Below, one piece after another: positions 31,561-43,437 of a stretch of 64,000 nt of DNA. The stretch spans positions 243,826,600 through 243,890,599 of the forward strand of contig CAKMRJ010005523.1 in NCBI GenBank assembly GCA_928212115.1, in the 5' to 3' direction. Under the pieces are notes generated by a model. The model saw only the letters and a program-made list of their open reading frames with translations. It was not told the origin of the DNA and ran no database searches. Position 1 is the stretch's first letter. Each line of letters opens with the position of its first letter. This stretch comes from Lactuca virosa (lineage: Eukaryota > Streptophyta > Magnoliopsida > Asterales > Asteraceae). The translations under genes and the position numbers were made by a program.

Positions 31561-31654
31561 TCTCAAAGTTAAATAGCAAGTGCAACCCAACCCCACCCGT
31601 TTCATCTCCAACAACCAAATCAAAAAAACCAAAACCAAAATCACATCTGAAATC

Positions 31655-31741
31655 AAAATCAAAACCAAACAAAAATAAAGCTTGAAACCGATGAATACAA
31701 AATCAAAACCAAACAAAATTAAAGCTTGAAACCGATGAAAT
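31655..31741. repeat. 44-bp tandem duplication
   Basis: AAAATCAAAACCAAACAAAA then AAAGCTTGAAACCGATGAA occurs twice, 44 bp apart, nearly identical. Confidence 0.85.
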
Positions 31742-34579
31742 CAAAAGAATCCTAGAATATTTATTGCTCCAATTGTTTTTTTTTTCCAATATCAAGATGC
31801 ATTACATCATTTGAATTCACCCACACCCACAACACAATCAAAACCCCAAATAACAACAATAACGACAACCAAACATGTGAAACATTCCTATTTTTATCTT
31901 ATTAGATAGATTGTTTTAAAAATCATTTACAATTTTTAAGATCATCTTTTGTGAAAATAAGCAGAAGTATTAGTTTCAAATAGAATACGATTTAAAACTT
32001 TAAAGTTCCTGGGTGTTTAACATAATATCTACAATAATAAATGAAAATAATTTTGTCAAATGTCATCTTCTCGTTCTATTTGACACATGTCATTTTCTAA
32101 GATTTTTTTTATTTTTTTTTCCATTTGTCATTTTCTTATTTTTTTCATTATCTTAAAATTTAAAATGAACTTTTTAATAATGGTTTATATATGGTAGATA
32201 CATTAAATTTATTAATCTTGTGAATAAATGTTTTAGTTGTTTATTTCCTTAGTAAAGGTTTATAGATGATAGGTGCTTAATACACATTTCAAGGGATTAA
32301 CATTAAACATTTTTAAGTCATCTATTTAGGTATATGTTTTTTTATTTCAATATAAATTTATATTTACCTATATATACATATATTTTCCTATATTGTCCTA
32401 AATATACTTAGGAAAATACTAAGTATTTTATCTATCTATAATATTTTTTATACGTTATATATGACAATTAAGTAGTATATATATTTTATATTTTATACAT
32501 ATAATTCATATAGAAACAATGAATAAAATGTGAATTTACATTTTACTAAACTCAATTCATGTAAAATATGTAGTGATTAACAATCTTTATATATATTAAA
32601 AGATAAACATTATGACATCATCTGCAACAATCAAGACCATTTATTGTGTTTCTTGATTAATTTCAACATTTGGATCATTTTGATGATGTCATCCTAAAAT
32701 AAAATTAAATTAAATTAATATTGACTAAATTTAAAAGTTTGACTAATTGATTTAATGTTAATATAATTTATAAAAGGAATGTATTCAACTCATTTAAACC
32801 TCATCATAATTTTTGAAAGTAAATTTCGTTCCTTCCTAATTAAAATCACGTTCTTAACTATAAGGTATATATTCTTTCAATTCATATCTACTTTAGGAAA
32901 CGTATCTATAAGATTACGGGATATCGTTGCTCAATTTCAAAGAATTAAAGAATTCGAAATTTGATATCCTTTCCATAATCATTGTTAAAAGTTACATATA
33001 AATCATGTGCTACTGTCCGTATTATGTTTTCTTCGGACCCTTTGCAACATCACCCTTTGCAGCATCACGTTCATCATCCATGTTCCTTCTTCAATATGAT
33101 GTTCTTAATTTTATTAATTGTATTTGATTTTTTGATTCTCATTAGTGTTGTATTTGACTGTGATCTTTGAATGCATGAATAATCTTGATTATAAATGTTA
33201 GTATTAGTTTTTCAATCTTTTACTTTTGTCTTTTTAATCTTGCATTTGATGTTGCACTCTACATGTTTGATAAAATGTCCATGAGAAAAGCATAGTGAAT
33301 TCTGATTAACTGTATGTATGTATGTGTGTCTTACGTAATTAAGTTTTCTGAGATTGTTTGGATTGCACGGTACTTGATGATTAAAAACTACCATTTACCC
33401 TTCAGTGTTTTTAATTATCAATATTACACTGCTATTAATTTGACATATTTGCCCATAATTCTTGGTTTTTAACAGATTTAGTTAATAATAATGTACTTTG
33501 ACTTTAATCTATAATGTTTTGAATTGCAATTTCTAAATTTCTTTTGAGTTGTTGTAACTGTGTTCAGTGGATACAAAGTGCATTGTAATTTCTATTTTGT
33601 TTTTAACATGTTTAGTTACTAGCAATGTGCGTATGTGTTTTTTTATTTAAAAAGTCAAAGCTTTTATTTCAACATTTTTCCCTAATCTGTCTATGTCCTT
33701 GAAAGGTCATATCTCGGTCATGGGAAACCCTTTTTGGTCGAAATCAGTTAACAAAGTTTCGTATTTAAGACAATCAATCTTGAAAATAGCATAGTTATGA
33801 AAAATTATAAAGTAAGATAAAAATTATAATATATTAAGAGATTTGTAAAATGTACAATTAGTAAAAGCGTTACGGTTATTAGAAAAAAATAAGACCGTTA
33901 ACATTAGTAAAAATGTAATATATAAACTAAATTATCACAATAGTAATGAAATGTCATTATTTGATGTTTCATATAATTGAAAGATATATACCAAATTACA
34001 TGATATACCAATATTATTCAAAGTTGCGCCAAGTCTAATGCAAAGTTCTTGCGAACACCAAATAAATAATAGCAAACATAAATGCTAGCACTTATATTCA
34101 TAATCAATTTAAAATAAACCAATCATGATTTAGAAAAGAATTTTCGTTGATGATATAGTAAATCAAAATTCATATAACATTTAACATTCCATAAATTATA
34201 TTCTATTACTTTATTTGAATAAATGAAATAGTTCTTAATATTTAATGCAGTGAAAAAACGGTATATTGGTTGTCAATATAAGTTTAAATTAAGTAATCTT
34301 ATTATGGAATGAACGTCTAATTAGAATGTTTATGCTTATATAACAATATAATTAGGTAACATTTTTAAATAACTGAAAAATATAGAATAATGGCAAGTGA
34401 AAAATAATTAATTCAAAAATACCAAAAATTGTCATGTGACAAAATGAATGAGAAAATAACATGTGGCAAAATGATTCTTATTTATTAGGATATTTTTTTT
34501 GTTTTATCTTATTTTTTATTGTGTTGACTATTTATAACTTTATATGTATTTTTTTATATATTTCCCCGCATTTAAAATT

Positions 34580-35170
34580 TTATATTTTGACGACTTACGC
34601 ATTTCCTTTATCAAATTCAAACTTTCCAAAATCTGATTCCGATTGTAACCTACCAATTTAATCGTCATTAATTTCATCTATAATTTCACCCAATTTAAAT
34701 TTGTATTTCCCTTATATAAACTTTTTTAACGATCTCGATTTTTTCCTCTAAAAATATTTCAAGCATTTATTTCTTAAGCGTTCCTTTATCAAATTCAAAT
34801 TTGTATTTTCCTTATATCCATAAAAAAATTTATTTTGATAACTTACACGTTTCCTTTATTAAATTTAAACTTTCCAAAATTGGATTCAGTCGTAACCTAT
34901 CAATTTATTCGTCATTAATTTCATCCACAATTTCAAACCCAATTTAAATTTTTATTTTCCATATATAAATTTTTTTAGTGATCCCGATGACCCGATTTCG
35001 AATTTTGTCATATTATTATACCTTACAAAATACAATTCTCTCCAAAATAATATTCGTCAATAATTCATACACAATTTCACCAAATCTAAATTTGTATTTT
35101 CCTTATATAAATTTTTTTAATGATCCCGATTTTTTCCCTCCAAAAATATTTCAAGCATTTATTTTTTAGA
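34580..35170. repeat. Internal ~200-bp repeats in the Helitron
   Basis: Shared blocks: TTTCCTTTATCAAATTCAAA, CGTCATTAATTTCATC, AATTTAAATTTGTATTTTCC and CCAAAAATATTTCAAGCATT. Copies near 34590-34765, 34770-35000 and 35035-35170. Confidence 0.7.
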
Positions 35171-35585
35171 TAATGTTGCCCCATTATAATTATTACTTTC
35201 TCATATAAAATAGTAAACTTACCAATATGCCTATATATTTATATTTAACTTTTATAAGCAACATGAACACTAAAACAAAGTGATACATCTTCTTCAAGAA
35301 AAAGAAAAAAGTTAAATGTCTTGTTCCTAACGTTTTACCTATAATCTTTCGTCAAATTACCCTAATGTAATTATCTATGATTTTGAAGGTACTCATATGT
35401 GATGAAGAATGTCGTTCAACTAATAAAACAAAAAAATGTTGTGTACAAAAAGGTTCTTCAACAATTATAGATATTTATATATTTCAATGTATCTTCTGCA
35501 TATTTCAATAATACCAGTAACCATAACTTTTTTTAATAATTATTATGTAATATCTGTAAACATTTGTATATCTTTTTTATATGTT

Positions 35586-35603
35586 CCCCGCGTTTAACGC
35601 GGG
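35586..35603 (+). terminator. Helitron 3' terminal hairpin
   Basis: Seven-bp GC stem CCCGCGT/ACGCGGG with loop TTA, 11 bp before the CTAG end. This is the termination signal of rolling-circle transposition. Confidence 0.8.
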
Positions 35604-36122
35604 TTATAATCTAGTATTTCTATATAGCTATACATTTAAATTTATAATGTCTCAATTTTAATAATTGAACTTTTAAAATTTGATAACATTTTTTCATCAT
35701 TGTTTTATTTTAAGATCATTATTGTTTTAAAGATAAAAACATAATAAGGATTCAAATGACCCTAAAGACAAACAAAAACATATAAAATTATATTTAAATA
35801 AAAAAATTTCAATGTTATTTCTACCATGTCAATAGTTTTTTTATTAGTATACATTCAACTACCTAATTATTATCATTTCGTTTGTATTTATTTCAAAAGT
35901 TTACTTTAAAAAAAAATTAATGTTTACATCTTAATTTTCAACATCATTTTTAAAATATGTCTATGTTTTTTTATTAGTATATATTGAATTACTTACTTTA
36001 TTCATTATTATTTCATTTTTATTTATGTAAAAGTATTACTTTAAAAAATACGTAATGTTTACAACTTTATATTAAACGTTTATTTTTAATAAACTCGTAT
36101 ACTAAACGGGTCTTACACCTAG

Positions 36123-37025
36123 TATCATAACATTAGATTCAATAGGATACCCTACATTTAAATGTGGCATTCTAATTGTCCAAGCTTTTTTCTAGTGTCA
36201 TCAATAACTACTCTCTTCTCAGTACATGTCAAAATATATTGTTTAGGCATTAAGAATACGTAGTGAGTAATATCCAGAATCGTCACCACTAAAGTTTAAG
36301 GAACTTGAGCATTCTTTAAACCAATGAGAATCCTCAAAATCTTTTAATGTCATTTAGAAATGTTTCTAAAATCATTACAAAACTCTCAAGTCATTTGTCA
36401 ATAATCATCATCATACATCCTTACTCTTTAGTCTTTAGTCATAATCATACGTTCTTAGTTTTTAGTCATTCGTCATTACTCGTTATCATACATCCTTACT
36501 CTTTAGTCTTTAATCAGCATCATACGTCTATAGTCTTTAGTCATCATCATTAGTCATTTGAATCATCATCGTAAGTCTTTATTCTTTCCTTATCATTTAA
36601 CCATATATATTTTTTAAAAGTAACATCATTTAAATCATGGTATAAATAGATGCAATAGAATATACTTATATCTTATCCCAAGTCATATTATGTCTAATTC
36701 TTACTTGTCCTTAAGTGAAAAATGTCTCACATAGTATTTATGAGAATCGTCCAAGTAGAAAAGGCACATTTGCCAAACATTTCTCGTATTGAAGGCCCTT
36801 ATGCCAAACATCATAGAAGTTGACAACCATAGCTACGATAATGTGTCCATTACAAAAAGATCCACATATAAGGTAATTATCCATATAATGCAAGTGATGT
36901 ACGTTTACAGTACCATCACTAGTATTTAGTCTTTCATTTTTAGTATGGTCATTTACAATGGAAAAATGTTTACAAAAAATCTTAGTCATTTAGTCATAAT
37001 CAAATATTTTGAAAAATATCATTTT
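36123..37025. other. Non-coding stretch with TAGTCATCATCATA-like degenerate repeats
   Basis: 36345-36570 is a decayed microsatellite-like array of CTTTAGTCATCATCATAC words. The remainder shows nothing recognisable. Confidence 0.5.
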
Positions 37026-37230
37026 CAACTCTGAAGGTCCGAAAGCGCTCCTCCATCAACTCAATGATAACCTCCTTGATCAACTCGAACATCACCAGGA
37101 TCGCATCAAGGATGCCTCTCATAATCTCGGACACGATGAACTTGCATAGTCGCTCATCAATTGGTTCGGTGCCCATGCCCGAACTAGATCCAGATCCCGA
37201 ACCTCCTGCTCCACCACATGTCATAACCAT
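37026..37230 (-). pseudogene. Gypsy-2 Gag N-terminus, truncated
   Basis: From about 37230: MVMTCGGAGGSGSGSSSGMG, EPIDERLCKFIVSEIMRG, ILDAILVMFELIKEVIIELM, EERFRTFRVE. The Gly/Ser-rich start followed by an acidic helix resembles the Gypsy-1 Gag start. Similarity ends at about 37026, where unrelated AT-rich DNA begins. Confidence 0.65.
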
Positions 37231-37508
37231 GATGAAACACAATACATAAACAATTAGTACACGCACGAAGAGGTTCACACTCCTAAAGTTTCTCGAAATC
37301 ATCAAGGCCTTCCTTGTCTCGGGTATAGATCATGTACTTTCAGTAATACTGGCCTAATACTAACTTCCACACCTATCTATATCTTCCTCAAGAACGGTGT
37401 CAACTCCTCGAAGTCACTTCCTTACTATAAATTACCTTACTCACGATATAGAGCGCCCTACGCGCTAAAAATTTCCGAAGCTTTTCTAGGGTTTATTTCC
37501 CACCACTC

Positions 37509-37839
37509 TGTAGTGTAGATTGAATCGAGTATGTAACACGAGATCAGAGTTAAGAAAAGATTTAGAACACAAAATCTAAATATGATCTGGTTGGCTCAAT
37601 ATATTGCTTTCAGAGAATACAAGAGAATAAGAGAGAGTACAATCCAAGTATTCAAGCTACCTCTAAACATGTATCCATCCCATATTTATAGGGATACTGA
37701 AAGCAAACAAAAAATATAAGGGACTCGACATTACAATTTCGTAACATAAATGCCCTTATAATAAACATAACAAACTGACTTTCGACACTCAGAATACCCT
37801 AGACATTTTCGACAACTCACAATACTTTCGACCCCAACA
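37509..37839 (-). repeat. Copia-A 3' LTR
   Basis: Plus-strand ends TGTAGTG...CCCCAACA. TATA box (minus TATAAATA) at 37683-37690. Confidence 0.92.
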
Positions 37840-37855
37840 TTCTCCCCCTTTGTGA
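37840..37855 (-). promoter_or_regulatory. Copia-A polypurine tract
   Basis: The minus strand reads CTCACAAAGGGGGAGA directly before the LTR TGTTGGGG. Confidence 0.85.
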
Positions 37856-37867
37856 GAAATGTCGAAT

Positions 37868-39590
37868 CTATGACATTAGCATCGTAGCAGCTTGATGAAT
37901 AACTCTTCGAATTTCAGCATACCAATTGATCACCTTTCGAATTTCATCCTTTTCCTTTTCGTTGTTCTTGGCACAGCTGTTCATTCGAACCATGAGATTT
38001 GTGTAATGAGGCGTGGTATACCTCTCAACATCACACACTTGAAACAAAAATTTTGAGTTGTTGCTCTTCTTGTTTTTGCCAACAAACACAATTCCTAGAG
38101 GTTTCAAGCAAATCTCTCCATCTTCAAAATCTTTCACACTAGCCTTAATCTTTAGCATAGTTTGAGGAACAGTGATCTCTTTGTCCAATGCTTGTGACAG
38201 TTCAACATCAGTTAATGCCAAAGCACCATAGTATCCATAAATAAACACCTTCAAATGAGCAAAACCATTCATAAAATCTTCTTTGTTCGTCACTTGAAGC
38301 TTTGAAACATCAACACTCTGCAAAATCTTCGCGACAACCAACCAATCATGAGAATTCATTAAAAGGAAGTCTGCAACCGAGAAGTCAAATACAACATTGT
38401 TGGCTCGGACTGCATGATATCGATAATTCTGCAACATACCCTCGAATAGAACATCTTTAGATTTGTCGAGAACACGAACTATCTTGACTAGAGACCATAT
38501 TTCCTCCTCCCTTTTTCCAAGCACAACATGGAATCGAAACTTCAAACACTTAAATTCAACTTTGTGTTTATACTTATCAGCAATCTCAAACTGCTCATCC
38601 AAGAACATCATTTTGTTGACTAGAAAGTCCAACTGATTAAAGTTGGTGTTCTCTGTACTGTAACTGTTCTTGGGTGCCTTTTCGAAGTCATGAATCTCCC
38701 CAACAACAGTCACAACTTCGATATTCTCATAAGAATAAAGCTTTGTAGGATCACCTTTGTTGAGACCAGGAGGGTCATTTTCTCTTTGAAGAAGAATACT
38801 CTAGATTTGCTTTTGTTTCTCCATCTCCTTTTCAAGAGCAACTTTCTTTTCTTCGGCAACAAGCTCAGTAACTATACCCTTTCCTTTGTTCTGCATCTCT
38901 TGAGTAGTAGGAGTTGATTTTGAAGAACTTGAACCTCCACCAGCAGATCCAATCACTATGCCTTTTGTTATTGGCCTTGCTGTTGTTGTTGTTGTTACAG
39001 TGGATGTTTTTGGTAAAGAAGTCGGAATTTGAGTAGTTAAAACTTTTCCAATTACTTTCGCATCATCATCATTTTTTACCGAACCACATCCACCTGTACC
39101 AACTTTCGTACCTATGCCAACACCATCCTTTTCTCCCCCTTGCACCCATGTGTGAACAGGTGGGGCATCAGTTGGCATTAAGTTGATGAGCTTTGAAAGT
39201 GGTGCGAGCTCCTTGTGAATGGTAGACTCCAATATTTTAAACTTCTCAGTCAGAAGCTCTGGAGTAATCAATGAAGATGAAACAAATCCAGACTTCAAAA
39301 CTAAACCTTTCAGCTCGACCAACAGCTTATCAACATTCCCAAAACTTTTAACTTCTTCTGTTGCCATCTTGTCAACCGTCGGAACTAGAGCAGTATACCA
39401 TTCAACAACTTTAGTTACAGCTCCAGCAATAATATCCACCTTCGTGAGATGAGAAGAATAATTGTGATCTAGTGTTGCAATCTCTTTTTCCATATTAGCA
39501 CGAAGTTCCTCAATTTTAAAGTTGACATCTTCTCGAACCTTTTTAACATCTTGAACAAACAAGACATACCTCTCCCTTGCAACAGCTTTC
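37868..39590 (-). pseudogene. Copia-A ORF3, C-terminal half (uncharacterised), fused to gag extension
   Basis: Starting with VARERYVLFVQDVKKV the frame follows Copia-B ORF3 to its end: VDIIAGAVTKVVEWY, KELAPLSKLINLMPTDAPP, ITKGIVIGSAGGGSSS, FRFHVVLGKREEEIWSLVKI, YRYHAVRANNVVFDFSVADF, LKPLGIVFVGKNKK, DVERYTTPHYTNLMVRMNSC. One stop at about 38800. It lacks signal peptide or membrane segments. In SIRE-like elements this position is called env-like, but nothing here looks like an envelope protein. Function unknown. Confidence 0.7.
39131..39142 (-). promoter_or_regulatory. PPT-like tract inside Copia-A ORF3
   Basis: The minus strand reads CAAGGGGGAGAA within the codons for VQGGE. The same tract is conserved in Copia-B at 45787-45798, and it resembles the 3' PPT CAAAGGGGGAGAA. 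Confidence 0.4.
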
Positions 39591-40990
39591 TTTCGAGCTT
39601 TGTTCGTTGAAATTCCATTTTCTTTAGACATTTTCAAAATATCCTCATTTGAAATTTTAACTTTTTTATTCGGTTTTTCAAAAACATTAGCATTTGTTTG
39701 TTGTTCAACCTTTGATTTTTCAATTTTAACGGCCCAATTTCGACTTGGTTTTTGTCGTTGAAAAGTGGATGATTTTTTATTGAGATTATTTGCAACAGTG
39801 CTTTGATTTGAGAAAAATCCTTCCTTCGAAGCTTTCTTGTTGTCCTCTTCAACAATTTTGTTAACTTCAGGTTTAGCCTTTTCTCCATTTCCAGTTGTGA
39901 CAAATACTTGATTTGGAAAAACAACATTATCAGTGCACTTGAATGTTGGATATACAACAGAATTTGGTTCAATATAATGAGAACCCTTTTCTTTCATGAT
40001 GTTATCGAATTTCTCTGTTTCTTCATAGACCTGTTCAACAACAACTCGGGGAATTGTTGTTTCCTTCGAAACTTCTTCATCATCATCACTATCTGTTTGA
40101 CTATCTTCGACAGTCACATAGTCAGAATCATGAACTTTCGAAGTAGAGGGTTGGTCCTTATCAACTTTAGCCGAAGAATCATCACATTTTTCTTTACCCT
40201 TAGCCATTGAAGTGACATTAATGACAGGAAATTGAGAACAGTCAACAACTTCTTCCTCCTCAATTTCACTAATATTGTCAGAATCATCTTCGATATCAGC
40301 AAAATTGTTTTGAGAATTAAATGTCGAATTCTCAGTTCTTTTCAAAATTTTGACTTGTTCATTTTTGGTCAAGGTCTTATTCACAATATCAACCAATTCA
40401 TATACATCTATACATTCATCAATTTTCACAATCCCATATGGATATCCATCATCTGGAACCCTATCAAACTCATAGATTTCTCACAGTCATAGGAAGTTGA
40501 ATCAATCTTCTCCCTTTCGAATGCTAAAAATGGCAAAAGTTTCATATGCTGCTCTTTACTTATGTTAGATGAATGATGTAAAGCAGTTATTTTAGCATAT
40601 AATCGTTTTGCAGTGTTACAATAGATGTTTCTCTTCTTTAACAAGTCCCTAACATCTGTACTTAAGCTATCCCTATCACACATTATGTTCGTAATTTGTA
40701 ATTCTAAATGAATAATCTTTTCTTTCTTCGACTCCAAAATCCTTTGTGTTTTCTAGCAGTTAGGTACTAGACCTTTTAGCATCATTACTAGCAGAGTTAA
40801 GTAGATCATTTACATAAGTAATTGCAACATCAAAATCAGATAAAATCGAATCATATGCACTTGAAGGAATGTTAAATGATTGCAAAAGAGAACGTACCTG
40901 AGATGTCATGGGTGATTTGTGAGTTGATGTCGAAACAAAGCACTTTCCAGTGATTTTTTCTTCATCCTCTTCTTCATACTCCGTGAACAT
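39590..40990 (-). pseudogene. Copia-A gag extension (coiled coil, acidic linker)
   Basis: Pieces in successive frames: FTEYEEEDEEKITGKCFV, LELQITNIMCDRDSLSTDV, LYAKITALHHSSNISKEQH, KLLPFLAFEREKIDS, ELVDIVNKTLTKNEQVKILK, then an acidic/serine linker and KENGISTNKARKK. The same order occurs in Copia-C at 61972-63282. Two frameshifts (near 40740 and 40430). The last open frame runs through the junction at about 39586 into ORF3 without interruption. Confidence 0.75.
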
Positions 40991-41109
40991 GGCCCTATGT
41001 GTTGGGTTTCACATTTCTTCATCATCAGAACCTGAGGACCAAATTTGGTAGGTTCCCTCTTCTTCATCCATACCCCTGGCTACCAGTGACATCCCCTTCG
41101 CTTTTACTT

Positions 41110-42225
41110 TTACTTCCTCCAATCTCTCCATGTAATAAACTTCATCTTTGATATTGTTCTTCTTTTCATCCCTTTTCGCAACATGCAATCATTGGCCATA
41201 TGATTCGCTCCATTACAGTAATGGCAGTCGACTCCAGAATCACCTTTAAGCTTTTTCTCAACTTTTGCTTGTTCAGACTTGATCTCCTTCTTCTTTACTT
41301 TCTTCTCTTCACCTCCAGACTTACCAGCAAAACTTCCTTTTGCTTCACTTGCACGAGACTTTGAGTTAAAAGGAGTTTTGAAAAACTTCTTTACTCGTTT
41401 GTTTGAGTAAAAAGCTACAGCTTCATCATCTGAGTTAACAATCAGGTGTTCATCTTCCGAATTCTCTTTTTCAGCTATTTCTTTTTCAACTTCTCGTCCA
41501 ACAACTTTCGAAACCAAAACAAGTGGACCACCAATACTATTTTTCGATTCCTCAGCAATTTCGATAACTTCAGACTCATGTGCTTTCATCACAATGTAAA
41601 GATCATTCAAAGAGAAATAATCAAAACTTTGCTGAGTCTTTATCATGAGACTAACATTTCGCCACTCTTTGCGAAGCCCCATAATGAATGTGAGATTGAA
41701 CTCCATTTTCGACCTTGTAATCCCATATCTATTGTACTTGTATATGAGTTCATTCAGACGGTCATAGTACAATTCAATAGATTCTCCTTCTTTTTGCTTA
41801 AACTCTCTTAATTCCAACAAACAATGTTTGACTGTACTGATTTTTGTTTTTTCACTGCCCTGATACTTTTCCTTTAAAGTATTCCAGATATCCTTTGAAG
41901 TTTTGCAGCTACGAACATAATTATATACTATAGGTGGAAGAGCACCATGGAGTTCTCGCATATAACTCTTTTCATTTTTCAGCAATCTTTCAGTTTGTTT
42001 ATTAACATTTGGATTTGTAGCAGAAGTTCCAACGCTACGAACAATAGAAGGAGGATGAATATCATCAGTGATGCATTTCCAGAGTTCCTTATCAATTCCA
42101 TTTAAGTAGTCCTCCATACGATCAGCCCATTGATCGTAGTACTCAGGAATTAACATAGGAATCTTCGTAGAAGATCCTAGAAGATGAGAAAAAGAGGTCA
42201 TGGTGTTCATGTTAAAGTTCACCAT
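41110..42225 (-). CDS. Copia-A Gag (capsid plus CCHC knuckle)
   Basis: The ATG at 42225 (MVNFNMNTMTSFSHLL) is preferred over an upstream in-frame ATG because Copia-C starts at the equivalent place (63856). Motifs: MLIPEYYDQWADRMEDYLNG, LHGALPPIVYNYVRSC, WNTLKEKYQGSEKTK, LNELIYKYNRYGITR, FIMGLRKEWRNVSLMIKT, then a Lys/Glu-rich linker and the knuckle CHYCNGANHMANDC. The frame is open for about 370 codons, the longest intact gag in the window. It may still be able to assemble particles, but its natural extension is frameshifted. Confidence 0.85.
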   Translation of the reverse strand: MVNFNMNTMTSFSHLLGSSTKIPMLIPEYYDQWADRMEDYLNGIDKELWKCITDDIHPPSIVRSVGTSATNPNVNKQTERLLKNEKSYMRELHGALPPIVYNYVRSCKTSKDIWNTLKEKYQGSEKTKISTVKHCLLELREFKQKEGESIELYYDRLNELIYKYNRYGITRSKMEFNLTFIMGLRKEWRNVSLMIKTQQSFDYFSLNDLYIVMKAHESEVIEIAEESKNSIGGPLVLVSKVVGREVEKEIAEKENSEDEHLIVNSDDEAVAFYSNKRVKKFFKTPFNSKSRASEAKGSFAGKSGGEEKKVKKKEIKSEQAKVEKKLKGDSGVDCHYCNGANHMANDCMLRKGMKRRTISKMKFITWRDWRK

Positions 42226-42456
42226 TGATGTACGAAAAGTTTTTGAGAAAAGCTTTAGGAATTTGAAAATTAATGGATGAATCAACCGGAAAATAGAAAT
42301 CAAACATTCGATTAAACACTTTAATCGCATAATCGAATCACTACTGAAGATCTAATAAGATTTTCATAATCAAAAGTGCGGAAACTTTTGAATCTAGAAC
42401 AAGACTCAAAATACTTTTGAAACTAGATAAAATCTGATCAACGCAGAATGATTCCT

Positions 42457-42468
42457 GCTCTGATACCA
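42457..42468 (-). promoter_or_regulatory. Copia-A primer binding site
   Basis: The minus strand reads TGGTATCAGAGC, 2 nt from the LTR; initiator tRNA-Met type. Confidence 0.9.
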
Positions 42469-42470
42469 AA

Positions 42471-42800
42471 TGTAGTGTAGATTGAATCAAGTATGTAACA
42501 CGAGATCAGAGTTAAGAAAAGATTTAGAACACAAAATCTAAATATAATCTGGTTGGCTCAATATATTGCTTTCAGATAATACAAGAGAATAAGAAAGAGT
42601 ACAATCCAAGTATTCAAGCTACCTCTAAACATGTATCCATCCCATATTTAGAGGGATACTGAAACAAACAAAAAATATAACGGACTCGACATTACAATTT
42701 CGAAACATAAATGCCCTTATAATAAACATTACAAACTAACTTTCGACACTCAGAATGCCCTATACATTTTCGACATCTCACAATACTTTCGACCCCAACA
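42471..42800 (-). repeat. Copia-A 5' LTR
   Basis: 330 bp, TGTAGTG...CCCCAACA on the plus strand. The TATA box present in the 3' LTR is mutated here (minus CTCTAAATATG near 42640). Confidence 0.92.
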
Positions 42801-42856
42801 CACTATTTATCGCTGGCTGCAGAAGAGAATCCTCCAATACCTTCTAACTACCTCAC

Positions 42857-43005
42857 GAATACAATTACATGTTACCAACACCAGATAATTTTCGACTGCT
42901 AGGTCCTACCCTACAACAATTGGACTCAAACAAAAGCTGCGTGAGAGGGTTAAACCTAACCTTCGAAAGTTATCTAATCCCCGCCTCATGTAATTTAATG
43001 TATTC
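42857..43005 (-). other. Nested palindrome (gypsy leader stem-loop), Gypsy-2 copy
   Basis: Outer GAATACAATTACATG pairs with CATGTAATTTAATGTATTC (3-nt bulge). Middle AGATAATTTTCGA/TCGAAAGTTATCT, then TAGGT/ACCTA, inner ACCCT/AGGGT around ACAACAATTGGACTCAAAC. Same architecture as in Gypsy-1 and Gypsy-3 with almost wholly different sequence. Confidence 0.6.
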
Positions 43006-43422
43006 TCTTAATAATTAGCTGACACCAGTGGAGTCCCTAGAAGCACAACGTAAGCAGTGTTTGATCATTGAGTTCTCAACCAGAGTACTACCTAACCAGG
43101 CCACTCTATCTAATCATCTTAAATCAATACTAACATGCAGTTCTAAAGGTTCATACAATCGGCATACAAAGCATCCCTCCTATCATCCTACAATGTAATT
43201 CTGAGCAGATCCATAACCCTAATCTATCATGCTATACACATATACATATATAGAACAAAAAACATGTATGAGTATTTTGGGAAATACTTACTTCAGCTCG
43301 GTTGATTGCACGCATCGCACCCCTGTTCTTTATAAAAATCCATTTTCTTCCAAAAAGATTACCAATTCCGCAGTTTGAGTTCAGACACACCCAAGAGTGT
43401 GCCCGAATCCCTCAAACCAAGG

Positions 43423-43435
43423 CTTTGATACCAAC
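43423..43435 (-). promoter_or_regulatory. Gypsy-2 primer binding site
   Basis: The minus strand reads TTGGTATCAAAGC, one change from the tRNA-Met complement, 2 nt from the LTR end TGTAACGTCC. Confidence 0.85.
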
Positions 43436-43437
43436 TT

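Larger units (their letters stand above)
32584..35614 (+). mobile_element. Inner non-autonomous Helitron, 3031 bp
   Basis: It starts A|TCTTTATATATATTAAAAG and ends with CCCGCGT-TTA-ACGCGGG, then TTATAATCTAG|T. The first ~1.4 kb is shared with 13358-14321 (direct) and 14625-15975 (inverted). The 3' half holds about three diverged ~200-bp repeats (34580-35170). I see no Rep (HUH) or helicase motif, so it would rely on an autonomous relative. Confidence 0.8.
32028..36122 (+). mobile_element. Outer non-autonomous Helitron (split by an inner one)
   Basis: 5' end A|TCTACAATAATAAATG. 3' end CTCGT-ATACTAA-ACGGG hairpin followed by TCTTACACCTAG|T. The region 35825-36065 contains a ~131-bp imperfect direct repeat. 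About 1.06 kb remains when 32584-35614 is removed. Pairing these two ends is an inference from nesting order. Confidence 0.55.
37509..42800 (-). mobile_element. Copia-A: complete 5.3-kb pol-less SIRE-like element
   Basis: Two LTRs (331 and 330 bp), PBS, PPT and flanking CACTC/CACTA (one mismatch in the 5-nt duplication). Internally it carries gag, a coiled-coil gag extension and the C-terminal half of a third ORF, with no protease, integrase, RT or RNase H. By eye the LTRs differ at about 12 positions plus one indel, near 4%. It is a non-autonomous derivative that needs enzymes in trans. Confidence 0.9.
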
